Both the position numbers and the translations under genes were made by a program. Shown here in pieces: positions 31,448 to 38,726 of a DNA stretch of 38,726 bases; position 1 is the stretch's first letter, and every line of letters begins with the position of its first letter. This DNA is from Candidatus Binataceae bacterium (lineage in GTDB: Bacteria; Desulfobacterota; Binatia; Binatales; Binataceae): assembly GCA_024281015.1 (NCBI GenBank), contig JAMXLL010000109.1, positions 1 to 38,726 of the forward strand, given 5' to 3'. The notes beneath the pieces were generated by a model that saw only the letters and a list, made by a program, of their open reading frames with translations, had not been told where the DNA came from and did no database searches.

Positions 31448-32892
31448 GAGCCCTTGGTGCTCTGCGGCGTGTCGCAGGCGGTCAGTCCGATTTGCTGATC
31501 GATGACCCCCGCTATCTGGTGCGCAATTTCAGTAATGCTGTCCTGATCCTCGCCCTCCACCATCACCCGCGCCAGCATCTCAGTGCCGGAATAGCGCACC
31601 AAAAGACGGCCGCTGCCCTTCAGACGGTCCTCGGCTACCGCAATCTCCAGCTTCACCTCGGGCAGCTGATCGAGTGGAATCCGCTGGCGAACATGGACAT
31701 TGTGGAGTACTTGCGGCACCCGCCGCATCGAGCGTAGCTCACTAAGCGGTTTCCCTGTCTCCACCATAAGGGAGAAGACGAGCAGGGCCGTGATGAGGCC
31801 GTCACCGGTGGTGGAATGATCCATGAAAATGACATGACCTGATTGTTCGCCGCCCAGGTTGTACGATTTCGCGCGCATCTCGCGCACTACCGCCGGGTCA
31901 CCCACATCGGTTCGCACTAGCCTGGCACCGCACGCAGATAGAGCCAGTTCAAGACCGAAATTGCTCATCACCGTCGCGACCACGGTATTGTGCTTGAGCA
32001 TCCCCCGGCTGCTCATCTGTCGGCCAAGCAACGCCATGACGTCATCGCCGTCGAACAACTCGCCGTGCTCGTCGACAAATAAAGCACGGTCGCCGTCACC
32101 GTCGAGTGCGACACCGACATTAGCCCCGTGTTCGATCACGGCTTGCTGCATCTTGGCCAAATGCACCGCACCACAACCGGCGTTGATGTTAATGCCGTCG
32201 GGTTCCACACCGAGCGGCAGCACTTCTGCCCCCAGCTCTTCGAGCACCTCGGGACCGACCTTGTAGGCGGCACCATTGGCACAGTCGATCACGATCTTGA
32301 GACCCTCGAGAGTCACTTCGCGCGGCACGCATGATTTCAAGAAGACCAGGTATCGGCCAATTGCGTCATCGATGCGAACCGCCTTACCGATATCCGGGCC
32401 GCCCGCACGGGATTGGCTCAAGTCGCTGTCGTCGAATACCAATCGCTCGATCCGACGCTCTGTTTCGTCTTCGAGCTTGTAGCCTTCGCTGGAAAAGAAC
32501 TTGATACCGTTATCCTGGAAGGGGTTGTGCGAAGCTGAGATCACAACGCCAGCATCTACTCTCATACTGCGGGTCAAAAAAGCGATTGCCGGAGTTGGCA
32601 GTGGCCCTACCAGCAACACGTCGACACCCATGGAACAGATGCCCGACGCCATTGCTGTTTCCAGCATATAACCCGAAAGACGGGTATCCTTCCCGATGAG
32701 AATTCGGCGATGCCGCCGGCTGGTGCTCTTAAACACATGAGCCAGGGCCCGTCCCAGCCGTAGAGCTGTTTCCGATGTAATCGGCTCGATATTGGCAATG
32801 CCGCGTACCCCGTCGGTGCCAAACAATCTCACGGACGGCGGACTTAAGGCCGCGCGGTTCGCTTGATCGTGATTCTCACCTTGTCTGGCCAT
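31444..32892 (-). CDS. glmM: Phosphoglucosamine mutase
   Basis: GlmM interconverts glucosamine 6-phosphate and 1-phosphate for UDP-GlcNAc, feeding peptidoglycan and lipid A. The family signature LFGTDGVRGIAN is near the N-terminus, the phosphoserine is in VISASHNPFQDNGIKFF, the metal loop is DGDGDR and the sugar and phosphate loops are GEQSGH and RYSGTE. The longest frame (482 residues) begins at ATG 32892 and overlaps ybbR by 49 bases. An in-frame GTG at 32832 would start the protein at MRLFGTDG, the usual family beginning, and remove the overlap; neither has a clear ribosome site. Its position after cdaA and ybbR is a conserved arrangement (cdaA-ybbR/cdaR-glmM) known in Gram-positives and some Gram-negatives. 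Confidence 0.95.
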   Translation of the reverse strand: MARQGENHDQANRAALSPPSVRLFGTDGVRGIANIEPITSETALRLGRALAHVFKSTSRRHRRILIGKDTRLSGYMLETAMASGICSMGVDVLLVGPLPTPAIAFLTRSMRVDAGVVISASHNPFQDNGIKFFSSEGYKLEDETERRIERLVFDDSDLSQSRAGGPDIGKAVRIDDAIGRYLVFLKSCVPREVTLEGLKIVIDCANGAAYKVGPEVLEELGAEVLPLGVEPDGININAGCGAVHLAKMQQAVIEHGANVGVALDGDGDRALFVDEHGELFDGDDVMALLGRQMSSRGMLKHNTVVATVMSNFGLELALSACGARLVRTDVGDPAVVREMRAKSYNLGGEQSGHVIFMDHSTTGDGLITALLVFSLMVETGKPLSELRSMRRVPQVLHNVHVRQRIPLDQLPEVKLEIAVAEDRLKGSGRLLVRYSGTEMLARVMVEGEDQDSITEIAHQIAGVIDQQIGLTACDTPQSTKGS

Positions 32893-33860
32893 ATATGGAG
32901 CGATTCCACCCCCTGAGGTAATTGCACTTGGACAGGCATATTGTAAGTACCAGGCTCAACGCCGTCAGCATCGACATATACAGCGCCACTCAAATTGAGC
33001 TTACCTACCTCGGGCTTCGCCCCGCGTAGCATAAGATTGATGCGCGGTGGCCGAAGACTCGACTGGTACTGCGTATCCCGCACCGTGACCGGCACCCCAT
33101 GGAATTGCCTGGTGACAATCACTGGAGCGAACTCGATTTTTACCATGACCTCTGCCGGGTCGACCCGCATCATAACGCCCCGGCTAGTAATCGCCGCTGC
33201 GTGTTGGGTCTCGCTGCTCATTCCGGCGACATCGACCGCTTCCGTGTCGATCGTTTCGACACCAGCGAGTTCCCGGCTTGGAGCTCTGGCTTCAACCTGT
33301 GGCGGTGTCGTCTCGATTGAGCCGATTCGGTATCCATCCGCAGGTGTTCCATTGACGACCACGTGCACCGGCAGATTGCGGGTGACAATCTTGTCGACAT
33401 CGAGGACGATTTGCGAGGGAGAAATACTGGTTACTGCGGTCCCACGCGGAACATTGAAACTTTCCAGTCCAATTTTGAATGAGGCTTGCCCGACTCCAAC
33501 TCCGCTGAGGTCGAGCTTCAAGGTCAGCCGGCTCGGGTCGACCAGCGATAACAAGGTCTGCGGTCCTGATAGCTGGATCTTGACGAAATCCGGATGCTCG
33601 TTGGTGATGACGAAGCCGGGCGGCAAGCCTCGATAACTCACTGGAATGCTGAAGGCTGCGAACGAGCTATGCTGGCCGGCGTTGACAAAGATCCAGAGGC
33701 CGATCGCAAGCAACAATGAAATTATGCGCAGGCCGAGGTTCTGATGAAAGTGGTCACGGAGAACTGCCGGTGAGTAGCGCCGCTTTAACTCGGCGGCGCG
33801 GATTAACCTCAATCTTTCCACCGGTGGCCGCATCGGCCTCTTCGTCGCTGGTACAGCCAC
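32844..33860 (-). CDS. ybbR: YbbR-domain protein (CdaR-like regulator of c-di-AMP synthase)
   Basis: A 338-residue membrane-anchored protein. A cytoplasmic basic region is followed by one transmembrane segment (about 43-60, LRIISLLLAIGLWIFVNAG), then three or so YbbR repeats, visible as recurring patterns such as LPPGFVITNEHPDFVKIQLSGP and LPVHVVVNGTPADGYRIGSIETTPPQVEARAP. In Bacillus-type bacteria the YbbR protein CdaR binds and modulates CdaA. GTG 33860 follows the cdaA stop TAA directly, so translation is coupled; Met10 would also be possible. The end overlaps the longest form of glmM. The role as a CdaA partner is family knowledge plus gene order. Confidence 0.88.
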   Translation of the reverse strand: MAVPATKRPMRPPVERLRLIRAAELKRRYSPAVLRDHFHQNLGLRIISLLLAIGLWIFVNAGQHSSFAAFSIPVSYRGLPPGFVITNEHPDFVKIQLSGPQTLLSLVDPSRLTLKLDLSGVGVGQASFKIGLESFNVPRGTAVTSISPSQIVLDVDKIVTRNLPVHVVVNGTPADGYRIGSIETTPPQVEARAPSRELAGVETIDTEAVDVAGMSSETQHAAAITSRGVMMRVDPAEVMVKIEFAPVIVTRQFHGVPVTVRDTQYQSSLRPPRINLMLRGAKPEVGKLNLSGAVYVDADGVEPGTYNMPVQVQLPQGVESLHIWPDKVRITIKRTARP

Positions 33861-34643
33861 TTACGCCACCCCCTGGCCAACGGCGGTGTTCACGACTTCG
33901 AGGTTCTGTAGCGCCGCCAATAATTCCTGTGGTTTCAGCCCCCGCGTCAAACGACCCCGCCGGGCGACGGAAATCGTGCCGTCCTGTTCTGAGACCACAA
34001 TCACGCTGGCATCACTGTCCTCGGTCATGCCGATCGCGGCGCGGTGACGCATGCCCAAAGTTAAACTGACGTTTGGGTTGGTGGAGAGGGGCAGCTGGCA
34101 CGCGGCGGCCAAGACTTGGTCGCCCTTGATGATTACGGCGCCATCATGCATGGGCGAGCCAGGCATGAAGATCGTTTCGATCAGCTCAGGGGAGGCGCGC
34201 CCCTCAATGACTCGGCCGGTGTCAACTACATCTTGCAGGCCGATTTCGTTCTCAAGCACGATCAAGCCGCCGATGCGGCGTGCCGACAGCCATTCTGCGG
34301 CTTTAACTAGTTCATCTGCAATAGCGCCAACACTCGGCCGCGCGGTAAAGAACGACCGCGCACCAACACCGGTGAGGGCGCGGCGGATATCGGACTGAAA
34401 AATCACCACCAGAATTATGATGATGGAACCCAGGAAATTGTTGAGCAGCCAATTCAGGGTGAACAGCCCAAGCATTTGCGATGTCACGAAGGCGGCCGCC
34501 AAAATCCCAAGCCCCACCACCATCTGCATCGTCCGCGTGCCGCGAATCAACAATGCTATTCGGTAAATTACGTAGGCCACGATCAGGACGTCGAGCCCGT
34601 CCTGCCATCTCAACCGAGGAATGACGTGGAGAAAACTGTGCAT
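33861..34643 (-). CDS. cdaA: Diadenylate cyclase CdaA (c-di-AMP synthase)
   Basis: CdaA condenses two ATP to cyclic di-AMP. The 260-residue protein has three N-terminal transmembrane segments (about 17-34, 40-58 and 64-82) and a DisA_N catalytic domain carrying DGA (167-169, in GSPMHDGAVIIKG) and RHR (199-201, in LGMRHRAAIGMTE), both needed for activity. The position of the TM-anchored catalytic domain equals that of Gram-positive CdaA. It is between folP (5 bases away) and ybbR, and then glmM, the order found in firmicutes, where c-di-AMP controls potassium and cell-wall homeostasis. Finding it together with LPS genes is expected in some Deltaproteobacteria-like lineages. Confidence 0.95.
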   Translation of the reverse strand: MHSFLHVIPRLRWQDGLDVLIVAYVIYRIALLIRGTRTMQMVVGLGILAAAFVTSQMLGLFTLNWLLNNFLGSIIIILVVIFQSDIRRALTGVGARSFFTARPSVGAIADELVKAAEWLSARRIGGLIVLENEIGLQDVVDTGRVIEGRASPELIETIFMPGSPMHDGAVIIKGDQVLAAACQLPLSTNPNVSLTLGMRHRAAIGMTEDSDASVIVVSEQDGTISVARRGRLTRGLKPQELLAALQNLEVVNTAVGQGVA

Positions 34644-34648
34644 CGGGA

Positions 34649-35689
34649 TCAGGCGCGGTGCGCTGCCGCGATCGCAGCAGCCATCCTGGCGGTCACCGCG
34701 GCAGGGGCAGCATGATGCACGCGGATAATTGCCGCTCCTGCGGCCAGTGCCATCGCATTCACTGCATTAGTCCCAAGCAGGAGCTCGGCATCGGTTGTAC
34801 CCGCGATCTTGCGGATAAAATTCTTGCGAGAGGCGCCAATGAGGACCGGATAGCCCAACCGGCAAAAGCGTGCCAGGTTAGCCAGAATCGTTAGATTATG
34901 TTGTGCAGCTTTCGCAAAGCCGAGACCCGGGTCGAGAATTATTCGCGACCGGTCAATCCCCGCACGTACTACGTCAGCAACACGCTCAGCCAAAAACGAC
35001 ACTACTTCGTCGACCACGTTCTCGTAGGAGGCGAACTGATTATGATCTTCGGGGCCGCCCTTCATATGCATCAATACTACGACGCAACGCCGTTCAGCAG
35101 CCAGCGCCGTCATGGCTGGATTTGACAATGCACTGATGTCGTTGATAATTGCAGCTCCCCAATCCAGCGCAACGCGAGCCACTTCCGGTTTGCGAGTGTC
35201 AATCGACAGCGGCACACTTAATTTTCCTCGCAGCTGCCGGAGAACTGGCAAGAGGCGCCCGATCTCTACCTCGGCGCTGACCGCTCGTGCTCCTGATGGG
35301 CGCGTGGATTCAGCCCCAATATCGATTATAGACGCGCCTGCCTCCTGCATTTCGAGGGCGTGAGCTACAGCACGTTCGGGATCAAGATATTGGCCGCCAT
35401 CGGAAAACGAGTCTGGAGTTACATTCAATATGCCCATTACGGCCGGAAGCTTGATCACGCGACCATCGACCAGGCTAAGCCTGCCCGCAATCGCTCCCGG
35501 CTGGTGGTTGCGATCCGCTGGGCTACCCGACGAGCTCAGAGGGGCTGGTGGTTTTTCATCCTGGTGGAGAGGGGCAGCGCTGGCTGTGCGATCAGGGCAC
35601 TGTTCTCGTCCGCTTATGCCCTTCTCGTCCACGGAACAATCGGTTCGTGCTGTTACGGGCTGAGTGACGCGGTGGCCCGCATGCGCCAC
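34649..35689 (-). CDS. folP: Dihydropteroate synthase
   Basis: FolP joins p-aminobenzoate to dihydropterin pyrophosphate in folate synthesis and is the sulfonamide target. The core starts near residue 78 with VMGILNVTPDSFSDGG, followed by GASIIDIGAESTRPSG, SIDTRKPEVARVAL, IINDISAL, ILDPGLGFAK and LIGASRKNFI, then the C-terminal RVHHA. The longest frame begins at GTG 35689 (346 residues) against a family length of about 270-290. The first 60-70 residues are Pro/Ser/Ala-rich and unlike the enzyme, so the true start may be further in, for instance GTG 35632. A regulatory or linker extension is possible but not supported. It lies 88 bases after ftsH and 5 bases before cdaA. Confidence 0.92.
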   Translation of the reverse strand: MAHAGHRVTQPVTARTDCSVDEKGISGREQCPDRTASAAPLHQDEKPPAPLSSSGSPADRNHQPGAIAGRLSLVDGRVIKLPAVMGILNVTPDSFSDGGQYLDPERAVAHALEMQEAGASIIDIGAESTRPSGARAVSAEVEIGRLLPVLRQLRGKLSVPLSIDTRKPEVARVALDWGAAIINDISALSNPAMTALAAERRCVVVLMHMKGGPEDHNQFASYENVVDEVVSFLAERVADVVRAGIDRSRIILDPGLGFAKAAQHNLTILANLARFCRLGYPVLIGASRKNFIRKIAGTTDAELLLGTNAVNAMALAAGAAIIRVHHAAPAAVTARMAAAIAAAHRA

Positions 35690-35777
35690 ACACGTGGGTA
35701 AAATCCGCTTCGAACCCGGGCGAAGGCGCAGCCCCTCATCGTGGTCTCGACCTTCGGCCGTTGGAACCTGGAGGGGC

Positions 35778-37715
35778 TCAGGCTAGCGACGGTTTCGGCT
35801 GAAGCCCAGGCAGGGAGCAGCTTTCCTCTGCTGCGGCTCGCGGCCTTTGTTTGGCCGTCGGCGCTTGATCGGACGGCGGACCATCTGTGGCCAGCGGTTG
35901 CTGAACGGAGGCAAGCGGGCGGCCTTCCTTGTAAGCCTTCAACATCTCAGCCACCTCAGCCCCTTCGACCACCTCTTTTTCCAGCAATCGTTCGGCGAGC
36001 GAGTGTAGCAGAGGCGTATTCTCAATCAGCAGCGTCCGCGCCTTCTGATAGGCTTCATCGACGATACGCCGGACTTCGCGGTCGATTTCGACCGCGGTGT
36101 GCTCAGAATAATCTTTTGAGTGGGTAATATCGCGGCCTAGGAAAACCTGCTCCTCGCGGCGGCCGAACGTCATCGGACCCAATTCCCTGCTCATTCCCCA
36201 TTCACAGACCATTTTGCGAGCCAGTTCAGTGGCCTTCTCGATATCGTCGCCCGCCCCGGTCGTCATATGGTCGAACACCAGCTCCTCTGCCACTCTTCCG
36301 CCGAACATCATGGCCAGCCGCGTCATCAGGTAGTCGCGAGAGTAGGTGTAGCGGTCGTCGAGGGGAAGCTGTTGAGTGACGCCGAGCGCCATTCCACGCG
36401 GGATGATAGTGACTTTGTGTACCGGGTCCGCACCAGGGAGAAGCATTGCGACCAGCGCATGGCCCGATTCGTGGTACGCCGTATTACGGCGTTCCTGGAG
36501 CGACATCACCATCGAGCGCCGTTCAGCGCCCATCAGGACCTTGTCTTTGGCTAACTCGAAGTCGATCATGTCGACCTTGTCTTTGCTGCGCCGCGCAGCA
36601 AGCAAGGCGGCTTCGTTCACCAGATTCTCCAAATCAGCCCCAGCGAAGCCCGGTGTTTGGCGTGAAAGCTTGCCGATATCAACGTCGTCGGACAGCGGTA
36701 CACGCCGCGTATGGACCTTCAAAATTCCTTCCCGTCCTTTGACATCGGGGCGCGGCACGACCACCCTCCGATCAAATCGTCCGGGCCGTAACAAGGCGGG
36801 GTCGAGCACATCCGGCCGATTGGTGGCAGCGACCAGGATCACGCCCTCATTCGCTTCGAAACCGTCCATCTCGACCAATAGCTGATTAAGGGTCTGCTCG
36901 CGCTCATCATGGCCGCCGCCGAGGCCTGCTCCCCGATGGCGTCCAACCGCGTCGATCTCGTCGATGAAGATTATGCAGGGCGCGTGCTTTTTACCCTGGA
37001 CGAAGAGGTCACGCACCCGCGAAGCACCTACGCCGACAAACATTTCGACGAAGACCGAACCCGAAATTGAAAAAAATGGCACTCCAGCTTCACCGGCGAT
37101 AGCGCGCGCAAGCAAGGTCTTTCCAGTCCCCGGCGGTCCGACCAGGAGAACTCCCTTGGGAATCCGGCCGCCAAGACGGGTAAACCGCTTTGGATCTTTC
37201 AGAAACTGGATTATTTCTTCCAGCTCGTCCTTGGCTTCGTTGATACCTGCGACATCAGTAAAGGTAACTTTATGAGTGTTCTCGGTGAGCAGCTTGGCTC
37301 GGCTCTTACCAAATGACATGGCTTTGCCGCCCCCAATCTGCATCTGTCGCATGAAGAAGATCCACAACGCGATCAGCGGTAGCATCGGCAACCACTGCAC
37401 CAACAAGACCATCCACCATGGGTCGCTGTCGGCAGGCTTGGCGGCTATCTTGACACCTTTTACCCGCAGCTCCTGGACCAGGCTTGGATCGCTGGGTGTG
37501 TAAGTCTTGAAATGCTCGCCGTTGGTCGTCTCGCCCTGGATTTGATTGCCTTGAATCGTGACGTTCGCTACATGCCCCTGATCGACGTCATTAAGGAAAT
37601 CAGAGAAGATAATTTCCGGCGAATGCTGCTGGGTGCGAGTAAAAAAATTGACGAGTAGCAGTGCCATTAGCACTACTACTGCCCACAAGGCGATATTCCT
37701 CGAAACTTGGTTCAT
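35778..37715 (-). CDS. ftsH: ATP-dependent zinc metalloprotease FtsH
   Basis: FtsH is a membrane hexamer that degrades misfolded membrane proteins and regulators such as LpxC and heat-shock sigma factor. The 645-residue protein has two N-terminal transmembrane segments (about 7-25 and 105-122) around a periplasmic part, Walker A GPPGTGKT (193-200), Walker B IIFIDEID (248-255), the second region of homology [21 protein letters not shown], and the zinc motif HESGH (415-419; usual form HEAGH). The third zinc ligand lies in [14 protein letters not shown]. The 45 C-terminal residues are disordered. ATG 37715 gives a family-type start ([14 protein letters not shown]). It lies 38 bases after tilS, an arrangement widespread in bacteria. 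Confidence 0.96.
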   Translation of the reverse strand: MNQVSRNIALWAVVVLMALLLVNFFTRTQQHSPEIIFSDFLNDVDQGHVANVTIQGNQIQGETTNGEHFKTYTPSDPSLVQELRVKGVKIAAKPADSDPWWMVLLVQWLPMLPLIALWIFFMRQMQIGGGKAMSFGKSRAKLLTENTHKVTFTDVAGINEAKDELEEIIQFLKDPKRFTRLGGRIPKGVLLVGPPGTGKTLLARAIAGEAGVPFFSISGSVFVEMFVGVGASRVRDLFVQGKKHAPCIIFIDEIDAVGRHRGAGLGGGHDEREQTLNQLLVEMDGFEANEGVILVAATNRPDVLDPALLRPGRFDRRVVVPRPDVKGREGILKVHTRRVPLSDDVDIGKLSRQTPGFAGADLENLVNEAALLAARRSKDKVDMIDFELAKDKVLMGAERRSMVMSLQERRNTAYHESGHALVAMLLPGADPVHKVTIIPRGMALGVTQQLPLDDRYTYSRDYLMTRLAMMFGGRVAEELVFDHMTTGAGDDIEKATELARKMVCEWGMSRELGPMTFGRREEQVFLGRDITHSKDYSEHTAVEIDREVRRIVDEAYQKARTLLIENTPLLHSLAERLLEKEVVEGAEVAEMLKAYKEGRPLASVQQPLATDGPPSDQAPTAKQRPRAAAEESCSLPGLQPKPSLA

Positions 37716-37753
37716 CGCTAATACAAAAGTTAGCGTAGCACGCGTGTTAAAGT

Positions 37754-38726
37754 TCAGGCAATCGAACGCTTATATAGCTGAGACGCAAAATCGGCGCGCA
37801 AATGCAGGACTTTTTTGGAGGCCGCAGTAACCAAACCCACCCCGCTGCGGACCAGGCCTGGTATCCAAACCACCTCGGCGCCGCAAACAACCAGCGGCCA
37901 ATACTTGCGACCCGGGACTGTCACCTTGTAATCGACGAACACATCCTGAACCTTCCGGCTGCCGCATAACCCCAGAGGCCGGATGCGATCCCCCGCGCGG
38001 AAGCACCGGGCCGCTAATCCTGGCGCCGCTTCCGCATCGAAATACGCCTCAAACAGGCTGGGCGGATGCCAGGGTGTAGCCGGAAGCGATGGTTCGTGCG
38101 CTGTAATCTCACGCAGCATTACGATGGCTTGGCCATCGCCGAGCGGGTTCGCACCAGGCCGCAGTGTCATTTCTCGCCCACTAGCGGTGGGCGTCGGAAG
38201 CGTGTCGAGCGGCTCCAGATGCTCCAGCAATACCTCATCGTACTCGCGACGCAGTCTCCATCCGCCAGGCAATGTAACGCTAGCAGACGGATTTATCCCC
38301 CTTGCCAGACGACACATCGCGTCGATATGAGCGCGTCCAATCTTGCGCAGATCACCGGCGCCGCGTGCGATGAGTTCGCGCATCAGTGTGTGGGCGAGGG
38401 CTGAGCTGATTGACTCAAACCCCCGTACGTCCATCCGGCACGACGACGTCTCGCTCGGGCCACCCGGTTGGATCAATAGCTTGTCCAACAAGCGGCGCGC
38501 CTCAGCCTTGATGAAGCTCTCAACTTCATTCATCTCCGAGGCAAGTTCGGCCAGGCGGCGGGAAATGCCCGGGGAATACTCACCGGCGAGATGGGGCAAC
38601 AAGCTTGCTCTCACGCGATTGCGCAAAGCTCGTGTTTCCAGGTTGCTGCTATCAATGACGTAGTTCGTGCCCAGCGCTGCCAAATACGTGAGGATAGTGG
38701 CCCTATCGACGCCGAGTAATGGACGT
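37754..38726 (-). CDS. tilS: tRNA(Ile)-lysidine synthase, C-terminal part (start outside window)
   Basis: The frame is open through the right edge, so the N-terminal ATP-binding domain with the SGGxDS motif is outside the window. The edge translates as [15 protein letters not shown], followed by [22 protein letters not shown], the conserved PP-loop-adjacent segment of TilS. The middle ([19 protein letters not shown]) is the TilS substrate-binding domain, and the end ([23 protein letters not shown], then [16 protein letters not shown]) is the TilS_C domain, which recognises tRNA. TilS modifies the wobble C of tRNAIle(CAU) to lysidine, essential for AUA reading. It heads the visible part of a minus-strand set leading to ftsH 38 bases downstream. 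Confidence 0.94.
   Translation of the reverse strand, partial: RPLLGVDRATILTYLAALGTNYVIDSSNLETRALRNRVRASLLPHLAGEYSPGISRRLAELASEMNEVESFIKAEARRLLDKLLIQPGGPSETSSCRMDVRGFESISSALAHTLMRELIARGAGDLRKIGRAHIDAMCRLARGINPSASVTLPGGWRLRREYDEVLLEHLEPLDTLPTPTASGREMTLRPGANPLGDGQAIVMLREITAHEPSLPATPWHPPSLFEAYFDAEAAPGLAARCFRAGDRIRPLGLCGSRKVQDVFVDYKVTVPGRKYWPLVVCGAEVVWIPGLVRSGVGLVTAASKKVLHLRADFASQLYKRSIA

Overview
The window is a moderately GC-rich, densely coded bacterial chromosome segment with no rRNA, tRNA, CRISPR array, transposase or prophage that I can see. It is Gram-negative: it has hldE (LPS heptose precursor synthesis), a Fur regulator, a sigma-54 activator and an Flp-type pilin. The minus-strand order tilS-ftsH-folP-cdaA-ybbR-glmM-pdxJ, together with many CoA-transferase, racemase, acyl-CoA-dehydrogenase-like and VOC genes, suggests an uncultured soil lineage near the old Deltaproteobacteria, such as Binatota or Desulfobacterota relatives. 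That placement is inference from gene content, not from a marker tree.

Layout. 1-4017 (+): tail of a SpoIID-domain protein, then the tightly packed prmA-rsmE-gshB-SDR run. 4270-9950: scattered accessory catabolic genes (crotonase-family enzyme, two VOC proteins, a decayed SnoaL-like gene, a soluble aspartyl/asparaginyl-hydroxylase-like enzyme, an N-acyl-D-amino-acid deacylase-like amidohydrolase) closed by a strong intrinsic terminator. 10253-11869 (-): GAF/AAA+ sigma-54 activator. 12078-15277: hldE and murJ, which converge and overlap tail to tail. 15512-19042 (+): hemW, a bacterioferritin-like protein, a thioredoxin-fold protein, a 97-residue unknown and fur, a plausible iron/heme/redox neighbourhood. 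19120-24038: alpha-methylacyl-CoA racemase, a cytidylate-kinase-like/BON fusion (opposite strand), a class III CoA-transferase and an acyl-CoA-dehydrogenase-fold flavoprotein. 24165-27605 (-): a GT-C membrane glycosyltransferase, a secreted protein of unknown family, and an orphan Flp pilin in long, structured non-coding DNA. 27606-38726 (-): panE-like reductase, ABC-2 exporter pair, then pdxJ, glmM, ybbR, cdaA, folP, ftsH and the C-terminal part of tilS.

The most interesting non-coding signal surrounds the Flp pilin. A near-consensus sigma-54 -24/-12 element lies about 45 bases before the pilin start codon. Two long inverted repeats that share a CTAAT/ATTAG half-site lie about 210 and 310 bases upstream of the predicted start site, where enhancer sites are expected. 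Downstream of the pilin there is a 16-base tandem duplication, a 72-base three-way-junction-like fold closed by a perfect 11-base-pair stem, and a terminator-like hairpin. This looks like a separately regulated pilin transcript, possibly with a structured 3' RNA.
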